A stretch of 64,000 nt of DNA from Kaistia geumhonensis. Its GTDB lineage: Bacteria > Pseudomonadota > Alphaproteobacteria > Rhizobiales > Kaistiaceae. The notes below the pieces were generated by a model that made no database searches, was not told the origin of the DNA, and was given only the letters and a program-made list of their open reading frames with translations. The DNA lies in assembly GCF_030815145.1 (NCBI RefSeq), contig NZ_JAUSWJ010000001.1:620001-684000 (forward strand). Reading direction: 5' to 3'. Both the position numbers and the translations under genes were made by a program. This document shows positions 9,088 through 18,692 of the stretch, piece by piece; positions within the stretch are counted from its first letter, which is position 1, and each line of letters begins with the position of its first letter.

Positions 9088-12000
9088 TCATTCCGCTGCC
9101 GCGATCGGTTCCTGCGGCGGCAGGGCCGCCGGCTTCCCCTTCTTGCCGCGTTCGGCGAGCCGCTGGATCACCACATAGAAGGACGGCACGAACAGGACGG
9201 CAAGACAGGTCGAGGCGAGCATGCCGCTGACCACCGAGATGCCGATCGAGCGGCGCGAGGCAGCTCCGGCGCCCGTTGCGAAGACGAGCGGCATGACGCC
9301 CAGGATGAAGGCGAAGGACGTCATCAGGATCGGCCGGAAGCGGAGCCTCGCCGCCTGCACCGCGGCTTCAACGATCTCCATGCCCTCGTTTCGCTGGTCG
9401 CGGGCATATTCGACGATCAGGATCGCGTTCTTCGCCGCCAGGGCTATCAGCAAGATGATGCCGATCTGCGTGTAGAGGTTGTTGGCCGCTCCCACCGCCG
9501 TCAGCGCGATCACCGTGCCGAGCAGCGCCAGCGGCACCGCTAGCAGCACTGCGAAGGGCAGCAGCCAGCTCTCATACTGGCCCGCCAGCACGAAATAGAC
9601 GAGCACGATGGCGAGGCCAAAGGCGAAGTAGAGATCGTTGCCGACGATCTTCTCCTGATACGACATCGCGGTCCAGTCGATGCCGTACCCGGGCGGCAGG
9701 GTTTCCTCGGCGATCTGCTCCATGAGGCTCATGGCCTGCCCGGACGAGAAGCCCGGCGCCGCGCCGCCCGCCAGCGTCGCCGCCGGATAGAGATTGTAGA
9801 GCGTGATCAGCGGCGGGCCGTCGGTGTCCTCGAACGAGACGAGCGTGCCGAGCGGCACCATCTCGCCCGTCTTGGTCTGGACCTTCAGGTTCATCACGTC
9901 CTGCGGCGAGACGCGGCTCTCGGGCGCGGCCTGAACATAGACCTGGAAGACGTTGTTGAACTTGGTGAACTGGTTGACATAGGTCGAGCCGAGATAGGCC
10001 TCGATGGTGGAGAACACCTGTCCCACCGTGACGCCGAGCGTCTCCGCGAGAATGCGGTTCACCTTCAGCGTCAGCTGCGGCGTGGTGGCGCTGAAGCTCG
10101 AATTGACGCGCTGAAGCCCGGTCTGCGTCGCCGCCCGCTGCTCGAGCGCGGTGACGGCCGCCTGGAGCTGGTGGAAGTCCGAGCTGCCGTTCTTGACGAG
10201 GACTTCCATCGTGAAGCCGCCGGTATTGCCGATGCCCTGGATGGGCGGCGGCACCAGCACATAGCCGGTGGCTTCCTGAAGCCCGCTCAGTTGCTCCGTG
10301 AGCTTCTCGTAGATGACCTTGAGGCTCTCGTCCGGCCCTCGCACCGACCAGTCCTTGAGCACGACATAGAGCACTGCCGAATTGAACAGCGTCGCGCTGT
10401 TGTCGAGAACCGAGACGCCGCTGATGGCGATGACGTTCTCGACGCCCGGCGTCGCCTTGGCTTCGGCCGAGACCTGCTTCATCACCGCGTCGGTCCGCTG
10501 GAGCGATGCGCCTTCCGGCAGCTGGACGGCGATCACGACATAGCCCTGGTCCTCGATCGGGAGGAAGGCGGTCGGAATACGCGACATGCCCCAGAAGGCC
10601 GTGCCTACGAGGATGAGCGCGGCGAGGACCATGAGATAGGACACCTTCACCATATGCCGGATCAGGCCGACATATCTCTGCTCGCACCAGTCGAAGACCC
10701 GGTTGAAGCCGCGGAAGAAGATGTTGCGCTTTTCACGAGGCGTCGGCGCCCGCAGCCAGAGCGCGCACTGGGTCGGCTTGAGCGTCGCCGCGTTGATGGC
10801 CGAGATGAACGCTGTCGCCGCGATGACGAGCGCGAACTGCTTGTACATCTGCCCGGTCAAGCCCGGCAGGAAGGACGACGGCAGGAACACAGCCATCAGC
10901 ACGAGCGTGATTCCGATGATCGGCCCGAACAGCTCGTCCATCGCCTTGATGGCCGCGTCGTGTCCGCTTTTCCCCTCCTCGATATGTCGTGACACGCCTT
11001 CGACGATGACGATCGCGTCGTCGACCACGATGCCGATGGCCAGCACGATGGCGAACAGCGTCGCCGTGTTGACACTGAATCCGAGCGCCGCCATCGCCGC
11101 GAAGGCGCCGATGATGGTCACCGGCACGGTCGTCGCCGGCACAAGCACGGCGCGCCAATCCTGCAGGAAGACGAGAATAACGATCAGGACGAGGATCGCC
11201 GCCTCGATCAGCGTCTTGTAGACCTCGTCAATCGAGGCCGAGACGAAGCGGGTGGTATCGAACGGAATCTCGTATTGGAGGCCGGGCGGGAAGGCCTTCG
11301 AGAGTTCTTCCATCTTCGCCCTCACCGCCTCGGCGACGCCGAGCGCATTGGCCTCCGGCAGCTGGAAGATGCCGATCGCGGCGGTCGGAGCGTTGTTGAA
11401 GGTCGAGGTATGGCTGTAGCTCTGCGAGCCCAGCTCGACACGTCCGATGTCACGGACGCGGACGATCTGGCCGCCATTGGTGTTGTTGACCTTGACGATG
11501 ATATTCTCGAAGTCCGGCGCGTCGTTGAAGCGGCCGTTGACGTTCACCGTGTACTGGAAATTGAGGCCCTTCGGCGCTGGCGGCATGCCGGTCATGCCGG
11601 CGGTGACTTCCTGGCTCTGTTTGCGGATCGCGTCGACGACATCCGTCGGCGTCAGGCCGAAGGCCTGAAGCTTGTCCGGGTCCATCCAGATGCGCATGGC
11701 ATAGGGACCGGCGCCGTTGACGATGACATTGCCGACGCCGGGAATGCGCGCCAGCTCGTTCTGGATGTTGATGACGCCGTAGTTGGAAAGATAGAGCCCG
11801 TCATAGGTATTGTCGGGCGAGAAGAGCGTGATGAACTGCAGGACGGCCGTCGACTTCTTCTGCACGTTCACGCCCTGAACCTGGACGGATTCTGGAAGCG
11901 AGGCGAGCGCGATCGCGACACGGTTCTGAACCAGAACCTGCGCCTGGTCCGGGTCCGTGCCGATGTCGAACGTGACGGTGAGGTTGTAGGTGCCGTCGCT

Positions 12001-12252
12001 CGCGCTCGTCGACTGCATGTAGATCATGCCCTGGACGCCGTTCACCTGCTCCTCGATGGGCAGGGCGACGGTATCCATGATCGTGCGAGCGCTCGCGCCG
12101 GGATAGGTCGTCGTCACGACGACCGTCGGGGGCACAACGTTGGGATATTGCGCGATCGGCAGCGTGAACACGGCGACTGCGCCGATCAGCACGATGACGA
12201 GCGCCAGCACGTTCGAGAGAACGGGCCGCTCGATGAAGAACTTGGAAATCAT
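9088..12252 (-). CDS. RND multidrug efflux transporter permease (AcrB/MexB type)
   Basis: Inner-membrane proton-driven HAE1-family drug exporter, 1054 residues, the expected length. The N-terminus (FFIERPVLSNVLALV) is the first transmembrane helix. Porter-domain residues include VNGVQGMIYMQS. Transmembrane helix 4 carries the proton relay GIVVDDAIVIVE (paired acidic residues), and helix 10 has the usual AKNAILIVEYA. It is encoded 56 bases after the periplasmic adaptor. No outer membrane factor gene is present, so a TolC-like partner must be encoded elsewhere. No TetR- or MarR-type repressor is adjacent, which is unusual for such pumps. Confidence 0.96.
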   Translation of the reverse strand: MISKFFIERPVLSNVLALVIVLIGAVAVFTLPIAQYPNVVPPTVVVTTTYPGASARTIMDTVALPIEEQVNGVQGMIYMQSTSASDGTYNLTVTFDIGTDPDQAQVLVQNRVAIALASLPESVQVQGVNVQKKSTAVLQFITLFSPDNTYDGLYLSNYGVINIQNELARIPGVGNVIVNGAGPYAMRIWMDPDKLQAFGLTPTDVVDAIRKQSQEVTAGMTGMPPAPKGLNFQYTVNVNGRFNDAPDFENIIVKVNNTNGGQIVRVRDIGRVELGSQSYSHTSTFNNAPTAAIGIFQLPEANALGVAEAVRAKMEELSKAFPPGLQYEIPFDTTRFVSASIDEVYKTLIEAAILVLIVILVFLQDWRAVLVPATTVPVTIIGAFAAMAALGFSVNTATLFAIVLAIGIVVDDAIVIVEGVSRHIEEGKSGHDAAIKAMDELFGPIIGITLVLMAVFLPSSFLPGLTGQMYKQFALVIAATAFISAINAATLKPTQCALWLRAPTPREKRNIFFRGFNRVFDWCEQRYVGLIRHMVKVSYLMVLAALILVGTAFWGMSRIPTAFLPIEDQGYVVIAVQLPEGASLQRTDAVMKQVSAEAKATPGVENVIAISGVSVLDNSATLFNSAVLYVVLKDWSVRGPDESLKVIYEKLTEQLSGLQEATGYVLVPPPIQGIGNTGGFTMEVLVKNGSSDFHQLQAAVTALEQRAATQTGLQRVNSSFSATTPQLTLKVNRILAETLGVTVGQVFSTIEAYLGSTYVNQFTKFNNVFQVYVQAAPESRVSPQDVMNLKVQTKTGEMVPLGTLVSFEDTDGPPLITLYNLYPAATLAGGAAPGFSSGQAMSLMEQIAEETLPPGYGIDWTAMSYQEKIVGNDLYFAFGLAIVLVYFVLAGQYESWLLPFAVLLAVPLALLGTVIALTAVGAANNLYTQIGIILLIALAAKNAILIVEYARDQRNEGMEIVEAAVQAARLRFRPILMTSFAFILGVMPLVFATGAGAASRRSIGISVVSGMLASTCLAVLFVPSFYVVIQRLAERGKKGKPAALPPQEPIAAAE

Positions 12253-12308
12253 GGGCGCCGCCCCCTCGGTCCGTCCATTGGTCGCCGAACGTCGATGTCG
12301 GCCTCGCC

Positions 12309-13586
12309 TCAGGGATTTGCGATCGCAGCCGGCGCCGCGGCCGGGGCGGAAGCCGCCGGCGCAGGGCTCTTCGCGTCCGCCGCAGCCGGCTTCGCCGCGG
12401 AAGTCGGCGTAAGGTCCGGAGGCGGCGCGGCGGCCATCTGGCCGTCCTGCACATCGACGACATTGCCCGGCACGGCGCGCATGCCGCCGCCGATGATCAC
12501 CTGATCATCCTTGGTGAGGCCCTCGGTAATCACGCGCAGCTGCCCTTCGAGCTGGCCCGTCTTCACGAGACGCTGCTCGACCTTCTTCTCTGAATTCACC
12601 ACGAGGACGTAGCTGCCAGCCTGGCTGGAAGCGATCGCCGTATCGTTGACGAGAATGGCATCCGGCTGCTGCTGCAGCGGCACGCGGACCCTGGCGAACA
12701 GGCCAGGGAGAAGCGCCGAGTTCGCGTTGTCGAAAACGCCGCGCGCCGTCAGCGTGCCGGTATTCTGGTCGACGGCAGGCGCGATGTAGTCGATCACGCC
12801 CTTGTAGGGATAATCGCTGTCGACGGTGAGGCCGATCTCGACAGGGAAATCGTGCACGTCGCGGAGCGTTCGGCCCTGTTTGGCCAGCGCCTCCTTGATG
12901 AGAAGCACCTGACGCTCGTTGACGGTGAAATAGGTATAGATCGGGTGGATCTGCACGATGGTCGCGAGCTTGGTCGGGCCGGTATATCCAACCAGCGCAC
13001 CCACATCCTGCAGGTGGTTCGTGACGATGCCGTCGAAGGGCGCGGTGACGCTGGTGTAGCCGAGATTGATCTGCGCCACCTCGACGTCGGCCTGGGCCTG
13101 CTGCGTCGCCGCGATCGCCTGATCAAGCTGCGCCTTGGCGTCGTCGGCCTTCGCGACCGAAGTGACCTGCTGCTGTACGAGCGTATTCTGGCGGTTGAAC
13201 TCGAGTTGCTTGTTTTCCTGGGCCGCCTTGGCCGAGGCAAGCGCGCCCTGCGCCTGGTCGAGCTGCGCCTGATAGGTGTCCTTCTGGATCGTGAACAGAA
13301 GGTCGCCCGCCTTTACCGCCTGGCCGTCGGTATATTTGATACCGGTCAGGAAGCCCTGCACGCGGGCCTCGAGATCGACCTGATTGACCGCTTCGGTATT
13401 GCCCGTCAGCTCCATGTAGAGCGTAACCGGCTGTTGCACCGGCTTGGCCACCGTGACCTTCGTGGGCGGCGGCGGCACATAGGCGTTCTTGTCGTTGCAG
13501 CCGACCAGGGCCAGGAGGGCGACGCCAGCGGCGCCGGCAAGCGCCGCGCGGCCGGGACCCGATACAGTTCTTCCCGCAACGATCAT
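12309..13586 (-). CDS. RND efflux periplasmic adaptor (membrane fusion lipoprotein)
   Basis: Links the RND permease to an outer membrane channel. The ATG at 13586 gives a 425-residue protein with a lipoprotein signal: hydrophobic AALAGAAGVALLALVGC, with the lipobox Cys near residue 30. Barrel-sandwich (lipoyl) halves are visible as VDLEARVQGFL and YTSVTAPFDGIVTN, with an alpha-hairpin rich in Gln/Ala between them. The C-terminus is an Ala/Pro-rich low-complexity tail. Earlier Mets in frame would put the lipobox too far in. An 8-base tandem repeat lies about 40 bases upstream of the start. Confidence 0.94.
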   Translation of the reverse strand: MIVAGRTVSGPGRAALAGAAGVALLALVGCNDKNAYVPPPPTKVTVAKPVQQPVTLYMELTGNTEAVNQVDLEARVQGFLTGIKYTDGQAVKAGDLLFTIQKDTYQAQLDQAQGALASAKAAQENKQLEFNRQNTLVQQQVTSVAKADDAKAQLDQAIAATQQAQADVEVAQINLGYTSVTAPFDGIVTNHLQDVGALVGYTGPTKLATIVQIHPIYTYFTVNERQVLLIKEALAKQGRTLRDVHDFPVEIGLTVDSDYPYKGVIDYIAPAVDQNTGTLTARGVFDNANSALLPGLFARVRVPLQQQPDAILVNDTAIASSQAGSYVLVVNSEKKVEQRLVKTGQLEGQLRVITEGLTKDDQVIIGGGMRAVPGNVVDVQDGQMAAAPPPDLTPTSAAKPAAADAKSPAPAASAPAAAPAAIANP

Positions 13587-13626
13587 TCCGCCCCCACACT
13601 CCACAGCCCGGACCCGCGGCCGACAC

Positions 13627-13648
13627 CCGGCATTCCGGCATTCCGGCA
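13627..13648. repeat. Tandem CCGGCATT repeat upstream of efflux adaptor gene
   Basis: The 8-base unit CCGGCATT occurs 2.75 times head to tail. It ends 41 bases upstream of the adaptor start codon (13586, minus strand), inside the only promoter region for the efflux genes. It could be a regulator binding site or simply a slippage repeat. Confidence 0.6.
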
Positions 13649-13843
13649 CGATACGTGAACTCCACGCTCCGGGCGAGCGATTCCCCGCCTGTTGGTGGCG
13701 GAGCCGTTTATACCGCCGGGATTACGAAGGAAACATGCACAGGCTCGCGAATCCGGGCTGCGTATCACAAAACAGGCCGCCGGCTGGAAAGCGCGGCGGC
13801 CCGATCGATGCAACAGGGATGAACGCCTCTCGGCGACGACGCC

Positions 13844-14563
13844 TCAGAAGGCGTTTGCGTGCAGCAGAGACGTCGGCGTCAGCAGAAGGATCTTGACGTC
13901 GTAGAGCGGCGTCCACTTGCGGATATAGGCGCGGTCACACCGCAGGCGCATCTGGATCTTGTTCATCGCATCCGTCGGTCCGCGATGACCCTCGATCTGC
14001 GCGAGGCCCGTGAGGCCGGGGCGAACGAGGTGCCGGTCGGCATAGTTCGGCAGGATGCGTCCGAAGGTGTCGTCCATCGGCACCGCATGCGGACGCGGCC
14101 CGACCAGAGACATGTCGCCCTTCAGCACATTGAAGAGCTGCGGGAGTTCGTCGAGGCTGGTGCGACGCAGGAAGGCGCCGACGCGCGTAATGCGGTTGTC
14201 GCCAGCCGAAACCTGCTTGAAGGCGCCGTGCGTCTCCATCACGGACATCGACCGGAACTTCAGGAGAGTGAAAATCTCCCGACCGACGCCGTAGCGCTTC
14301 TGCCGGAAAAGCACCGGCCCCTTGCTTTCCAGTTTGACCGCGATCGCGATCATGACCAGCACCGGGGCCAGCACGAGGAGAAGGCCGGCAGCACCAACGA
14401 TGTCCAGCAGCCTCTTGAAGGTGGAGGCATTGATATCGGCCGCCTTCTTGGCCAGCCTTGCGCTGGGCACCGCCTCCTGATCAGCGATATTTTCCGCGCC
14501 GCGGAAGAGACCAACGGCCGGTACGTCCTGAGCAAGCGCCTGAGCGGAATCGTCAAAATACAT
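13844..14563 (-). CDS. Exopolysaccharide sugar transferase (ExoY/PssY type)
   Basis: A bacterial sugar transferase that would load the first sugar phosphate onto undecaprenyl phosphate to start an exopolysaccharide repeat unit. The ATG at 14563 follows a GGGGA ribosome binding site and gives 239 residues. After an acidic N-terminal tail there is one transmembrane segment ([16 protein letters not shown]). The family motifs follow: [33 protein letters not shown] and [12 protein letters not shown]. This is the short, single-TM form, not the long WcaJ form. No other polysaccharide genes are near, so it is an orphan initiating enzyme. Confidence 0.92.
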   Translation of the reverse strand: MYFDDSAQALAQDVPAVGLFRGAENIADQEAVPSARLAKKAADINASTFKRLLDIVGAAGLLLVLAPVLVMIAIAVKLESKGPVLFRQKRYGVGREIFTLLKFRSMSVMETHGAFKQVSAGDNRITRVGAFLRRTSLDELPQLFNVLKGDMSLVGPRPHAVPMDDTFGRILPNYADRHLVRPGLTGLAQIEGHRGPTDAMNKIQMRLRCDRAYIRKWTPLYDVKILLLTPTSLLHANAF

Positions 14564-15413
14564 CGGTAGTCCCCGCGGATCGCCCGATTTTGCGATGCAC
14601 CATTTTCGGTGCAGAGCAGCATGGACGTTTTGTAACCCCAGCTCCACGAGCGGGCAAGCGCCTTTTTTCGGCTTCCGAAGTGGAGTCGTGCCCGTTCTCG
14701 AGGCAGACACCCCGCGCCGGAGCGCAAAGACTATGAGCTGGATAAGGCCTTAATGCGGCTGGCATTCCGACTTCCGTCCCGAGTCACGGCGAGCAGTATT
14801 GCCCGACCTGATCTGAAGCCGCCCCTCGCAGCTCCAGACATTCCCACGCGACGAACCGGAGGTCCGCTCGTCGTCGATCCACAGATCGCCGCCAAGCCGA
14901 CCGTTCAATCACCCACGCCGACTGGCCGCGGATTTCCCTGCTCCCGAAATCCGCCTGCCCGTCGCAACATGATTTGTTCAGCATTATCGAGATTTTGCAA
15001 GTGGCTGCGGTGTCACACAGGCCACTTTGGAAGCTGTGGTCGACGCCAGGCGGAAGCTCGCCCAAAACGAGCAACAACCCGACGCTGGTTGTATGAGTCT
15101 TGTATCGTTAACCGGCTTGTCGTTTTACTGTCATTTTCGCCGCCAGACGCGCTGAGACATTTGCGCCACAGAGCCTTGTCGTAAGATGAGGACGGAGATT
15201 GTGACACGTTCTTCACATGCCGAAGACGGAAGCTGTGGCTAGTCTCCCGGCAACCCGATGCGAGGGGTCGCAACGGGCGACGGCTTCTAAAAAGGCCGGT
15301 GAATACAGCAAATGGGGGCACCCGGCCTACGGATAAGCTTGGACGGCGGAAGACTTCCGCTTTCCGGCGTGTTTCGGTTCGTGCCGAGGGTCTTCCTCAG
15401 GAAGAGGTCAGAC
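14564..15413. other. 850-base non-coding region between sugar transferase and porin
   Basis: No convincing gene is visible; the short frames here have no ribosome binding site or family features. It must hold the divergent promoters. A perfect 6-bp inverted repeat with a 6-base loop (TGCACC/GGTGCA, 14596-14613) lies in the sugar transferase leader. The part from about 14960 to 15150 is locally AT-rich and is the likeliest promoter area for the porin. AGAGG precedes the porin start by about 10 bases. Confidence 0.6.
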
Positions 15414-16664
15414 ATGAATTTCAAGCATCTGCTTCTCGGCTCCGCCGCGGCGATCTTCGCCGCCGGCAGCGCGCAGGCCGCGGATCTCACGGTCGCCGAG
15501 CCGGTGGACTACGTGAAGGTGTGCGACGCCTTCGGCAAGGGCTTCTTCTACTCGCCCGGCACTGACACCTGCATCAAGGTCGGTGGCTATGTGAAGTTCG
15601 GCACCGCCTTCGGCGACACCGATTTCGGCATCTACAACTCGATCTATCCGAACAGCAACTGGTCGAACTTCTACACCGAGGCCTCGGTCCAGTTGACCGC
15701 GTCGTCGGTCACCGAGTTCGGCAACCTCACCGGTTTCCTGGACTATCGCGCCAAGACGGGCAATGCCGGCAACTTCTCGCAGTCGGCGACGCAGATCATC
15801 AACTCGGCCACCAATTCGGCCTATGTTGACAGCGCCTGGCTCTCGATCGGCCCGGTCAAGGCCGGCCGCTTCACCTCGCTGTTCGATTTCGGCCGGGGCT
15901 ACACCGACACCGGCGCCTTCGGTTCCGACACCAAGACCGACCACATCCAGTTCACCTACGCCATCAACGGGGTCGGCCTCGCGCTCTCCATCGAGGACCA
16001 GCGCGACCGTGGCGCCGCACCGGGCGACCTGACCCTCGGCGGCCAGGACAATATCCCCGACATCGTCGGCGCCCTGACCTATGCTTCGGGTATCTTCTCC
16101 GCGAAGATCGCCGCCGCCTATGTCAACGACGCTATCGACCGCACCGGCACCGGCACGGCCCTCAATCCCTATTTCTACGATGCGCAGGATGGCTGGGCGG
16201 TCGGCGGCAGCGCCGAATTCTCGCTCGACAGCTTCTCGAAGGGCGACAAGTTCTTCGTCACGGCTTCGTATGGCGACAACGCCAACTCCTACACCGGCAT
16301 CGCCGGCGGCACCTCGGTGGCCGGCATCGTGGGCAACGGCGCCAACTCGATCGACGCGAATTTCTTCGCGGCCGTGGCGCCTGGTTCGAGCTGGTCGGCT
16401 CTCGCTTCCTACAAGCATGTCTGGACCCCGGCCGTCTGGTCGGCGGTTTCGGGCGGTTACGCCTCCTATGATGGCGACGGCTATTTCGACAACACCACGA
16501 TCGACGCCTATCGTCTCGTCGCGTCGACCGGCTGGACCCCGGTCAACGGACTCGACCTGATGCTCGACGGCCAGTATTCGCATGCCGACATCGATCGCGG
16601 CGTCGCCGACGATACCGACGGCGACATCTGGGCCGTGAACCTCTGGATGAAGCGCTCCTGGTAA
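15414..16664 (+). CDS. Outer membrane porin (Porin_2 / Omp2b family)
   Basis: A general diffusion porin of the alphaproteobacterial Porin_2 family, 416 residues. The ATG at 15414 gives a clear Sec signal peptide ending AAGSAQA, then the typical mature start (ADLTVAEPVDYVKVCDAFGKG). An early Cys pair (VCDAF and DTCIKVGGYVKFG) is a family hallmark. The rest shows alternating aromatic/polar beta strands with Gly/Asn/Asp-rich loops and ends in an aromatic-basic WMKRSW, close to the terminal aromatic outer-membrane signal. It is flanked by a long upstream region and a terminator-like hairpin, so it is probably monocistronic and highly expressed. Confidence 0.93.
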   Translation: MNFKHLLLGSAAAIFAAGSAQAADLTVAEPVDYVKVCDAFGKGFFYSPGTDTCIKVGGYVKFGTAFGDTDFGIYNSIYPNSNWSNFYTEASVQLTASSVTEFGNLTGFLDYRAKTGNAGNFSQSATQIINSATNSAYVDSAWLSIGPVKAGRFTSLFDFGRGYTDTGAFGSDTKTDHIQFTYAINGVGLALSIEDQRDRGAAPGDLTLGGQDNIPDIVGALTYASGIFSAKIAAAYVNDAIDRTGTGTALNPYFYDAQDGWAVGGSAEFSLDSFSKGDKFFVTASYGDNANSYTGIAGGTSVAGIVGNGANSIDANFFAAVAPGSSWSALASYKHVWTPAVWSAVSGGYASYDGDGYFDNTTIDAYRLVASTGWTPVNGLDLMLDGQYSHADIDRGVADDTDGDIWAVNLWMKRSW

Positions 16665-16706
16665 GCGCATCGAGGCCGCGCCTTTTGCGCACCTCGTGAC
16701 ACAATG

Positions 16707-16748
16707 CGGCCGGCGGGACGATCCAGTTCCGCCGGCCGTTCGTTTCTC
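16707..16748 (+). terminator. Rho-independent-type terminator after porin
   Basis: A 12-bp stem (one G-T pair) with an 8-base loop. The left arm is 16707-16718 and the right arm 16727-16738 (CGGCCGGCGG paired with CCGCCGGCCG). It is followed by TTCGTTTCT. It lies 42 bases after the porin stop. The T-run is interrupted, so efficiency is uncertain. Confidence 0.65.
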
Positions 16749-16771
16749 GTGGGAACTCCAGAGAGGATCCC

Positions 16772-17191
16772 ATGCTTTATCCCGTCTCCTATGTCGTCAC
16801 GCTCGTGATCTTCGCCGCCATCGACAGCGTCTGGCTCGGAACGATGGCGGCGCGAATCTACCGGCCCCTGCTCGGCGACCTTCTGATCGACGGTTTCCGT
16901 CCGGTGCCGGCGATCATCTTCTACCTGCTCTATGCCGCCGGTCTCGCCTGGTTCGCGGTGCTGCCGGCGCTGCGGAGCGGCGAAACGGCGAGCGTGTTCG
17001 TCACGGGCGCCCTGCTCGGCCTCTTCGCCTACGGCACCTACGACCTCACCAACTACGCGACCATGCGCGGCTGGGGGACGACCATCACCGTCATCGACAT
17101 GGCCTGGGGAACGCTGCTCAGCGGCGTGACGGCCCTGCTCGCGGTTCTCGCGGTGCGGATGATCGGCCGCTGGACGGGAATGGCGATCTAG
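16772..17191 (+). CDS. DUF2177 family membrane protein
   Basis: A 139-residue integral membrane protein matching the DUF2177 pattern: about four transmembrane helices, an early AAIDSVWLG motif and LFAYGTYDLTNYATMRGW in the middle. The function is unknown. A GGAG-type ribosome binding site lies just before the ATG at 16772. Its stop overlaps the stop of the convergent DUF1295 gene by three bases (CTAG). Relatives often sit near DUF1295, DUF1365 and cyclopropane-synthase-like genes, as here, which suggests a membrane lipid or oxidative-stress role. That is inference from context. Confidence 0.82.
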   Translation: MLYPVSYVVTLVIFAAIDSVWLGTMAARIYRPLLGDLLIDGFRPVPAIIFYLLYAAGLAWFAVLPALRSGETASVFVTGALLGLFAYGTYDLTNYATMRGWGTTITVIDMAWGTLLSGVTALLAVLAVRMIGRWTGMAI

Positions 17192-18012
17192 CTCGTCCGC
17201 CGCGGACGACGAGGAAAGAAGGCCGGCACGCGTTCCGCATAGCGACGGAATGCGTCCGGCCTGCTGGCGGCGAGATGCTGTTCCAGGAGCGGAATGCCGG
17301 AGACATGGACCAGCAGCCAATACATGAGCAGCGGTCCGACCAGCGACAGCCATCCGAGAGGGTAGCCGAGCCCGATCGCCATCGCCGGATAGGCGCACCA
17401 GCCCAGCCACTCGAAGAAATAGTTGGGATGTCGCGACCAGGCCCACAGCCCGGTATCGCAGATGCGGCCGTGCTCGCCTGCATGCGCCTCGCGGAAGGCG
17501 CGCATCTGCCGGTCGGCGACCGACTCGCCCAACACGGCGGCGGCGAAGACGACGATCGCAAGGCCGTCTTGCCAGGTAAGGCCCGGCCGCGGATTCTGGG
17601 CCGCGGCCAGCACCGGAAGCGTCAGCAGCCAGCCGGCGCCGGCCTGAATCAGCAGGAAAACATAGAGGCGGCGCTGGAAGTCCGCGCCCCATTCGCGCCG
17701 GAGCGCCGCATAGCGGGCATCCTCCTCCGTCGCCGCGCGCGAGCGCGCCGCGATATGGCTCCCGAGCCGGATCGACCAGACCGCCACGGCGAGGGCGACG
17801 ATGAGTTGGCGCGTCGTCGGCCATCCCGTCCCGGCGACCGGCAGCAAAGCCACCACGAGGCAGGCCGCGCCCGTTCCGAACGACCAGAACGCGTCAGACC
17901 ATCCGGCATTGCCGGTGCGGCGTTGCACCAGCCATGCAGAAGTCATGGCAGCGACGAGAACGATCGCGGCAGCGATCAGTCCGACAAAAAGCGTCGCGAG
18001 GTTGGCCGACAT
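17188..18012 (-). CDS. DUF1295 membrane protein (steroid 5-alpha-reductase-like)
   Basis: A 274-residue polytopic membrane protein with about six to seven helices. The C-terminal half carries the isoprenylcysteine-methyltransferase/5-alpha-reductase-like motif (CDTGLWAWSRHPNYFFEW), in which RHPNYF binds cofactor. The start at 18012 is chosen because the first transmembrane helix begins there; the longer frame adds an Arg/Pro-rich shadow of chrR. It begins 38 bases after the chrR stop on the same strand and is probably the third gene of rpoE-chrR. DUF1295 genes recur in RpoE/ChrR-type regulons of alphaproteobacteria. The reaction is unknown. Confidence 0.87.
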   Translation of the reverse strand: MSANLATLFVGLIAAAIVLVAAMTSAWLVQRRTGNAGWSDAFWSFGTGAACLVVALLPVAGTGWPTTRQLIVALAVAVWSIRLGSHIAARSRAATEEDARYAALRREWGADFQRRLYVFLLIQAGAGWLLTLPVLAAAQNPRPGLTWQDGLAIVVFAAAVLGESVADRQMRAFREAHAGEHGRICDTGLWAWSRHPNYFFEWLGWCAYPAMAIGLGYPLGWLSLVGPLLMYWLLVHVSGIPLLEQHLAASRPDAFRRYAERVPAFFPRRPRRTS

Positions 18013-18050
18013 GGCTGGAAGCTCCGAGAGGAGCCCCGTCCGACCCCTTG

Positions 18051-18692
18051 CTAGAGCCGGACGAAGGGCTGGATCATGCGGCCGACGAGGCCGGACAGGC
18101 GGATCTGGCCGTCGAGCGCGACAAGGCAAAGGCAGGGGATGTCCGAGTCGACGACAGGCTGATGGTCCGTCGCCGTATCGGCCTCCTCGAAATCGCCAGG
18201 GCCGAAATGGCCGCTCTCGTCGCGATAGGAGCCTTCGAGGACCAGGGTCATCTCGACGCCGTCATGCGTGTGCTGCGGCATCTTGCGACCGGGCCCGATG
18301 CTGAACATGAGAACGCGGCAATCCCCGTCCTTCGGCACGCCGACGCTGCGCACGCGTGTACCCGGACCGAGCCAGCGCCAGGGGCCGAGCGGATAGCGCC
18401 GCAGCGGCTCCGGCAGGTCGGACATGTCGTTCATCGGCAACTCGGCGCCGGCCTCGCCGCCATCGGCGTCGATGCGGGCCATCATCCGGCCGAGCGAGTC
18501 GGCGGAGAGCGCCGTCGGCGAAAGGCTGCCGAGAAGAGCGCCTCCGAGCGCCTGAAGATCGGCGACGAAACGCTCCGACTCGGGGCAGAGCGCGATATGG
18601 GCAGCAACGACGGCCGCTTCGGGCGCGCGCAGCGTCCCGGCCGCATAGGCCAGAAGGGTTTCCTCGGCGGGAATATGGACAATCCTCGTCAT
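18051..18692 (-). CDS. chrR: Zinc-dependent anti-sigma factor ChrR family
   Basis: Cytoplasmic anti-sigma factor that holds RpoE until singlet oxygen or peroxide triggers release. It has 213 residues in two domains. The N-terminal anti-sigma domain has His6, His32 and Cys36; the C-terminal cupin has QHTHDGVEMTLVLEGS and a later His. In the Rhodobacter sphaeroides protein zinc is held by two His and two Cys (CxxC). Here the second Cys position is Ser39 (CPES), so one zinc ligand is missing. The gene overlaps the rpoE stop (ATGA), as usual for sigma/anti-sigma pairs, and this fixes the ATG at 18692. Confidence 0.92.
   Translation of the reverse strand: MTRIVHIPAEETLLAYAAGTLRAPEAAVVAAHIALCPESERFVADLQALGGALLGSLSPTALSADSLGRMMARIDADGGEAGAELPMNDMSDLPEPLRRYPLGPWRWLGPGTRVRSVGVPKDGDCRVLMFSIGPGRKMPQHTHDGVEMTLVLEGSYRDESGHFGPGDFEEADTATDHQPVVDSDIPCLCLVALDGQIRLSGLVGRMIQPFVRL

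Noticed and set aside
14596-14613. TGCACC-N6-GGTGCA resembling an NtrC site
   Set aside because: The spacing is six bases, not the usual five, and no sigma-54 promoter lies nearby. It is kept only as a hairpin in the sugar transferase leader.
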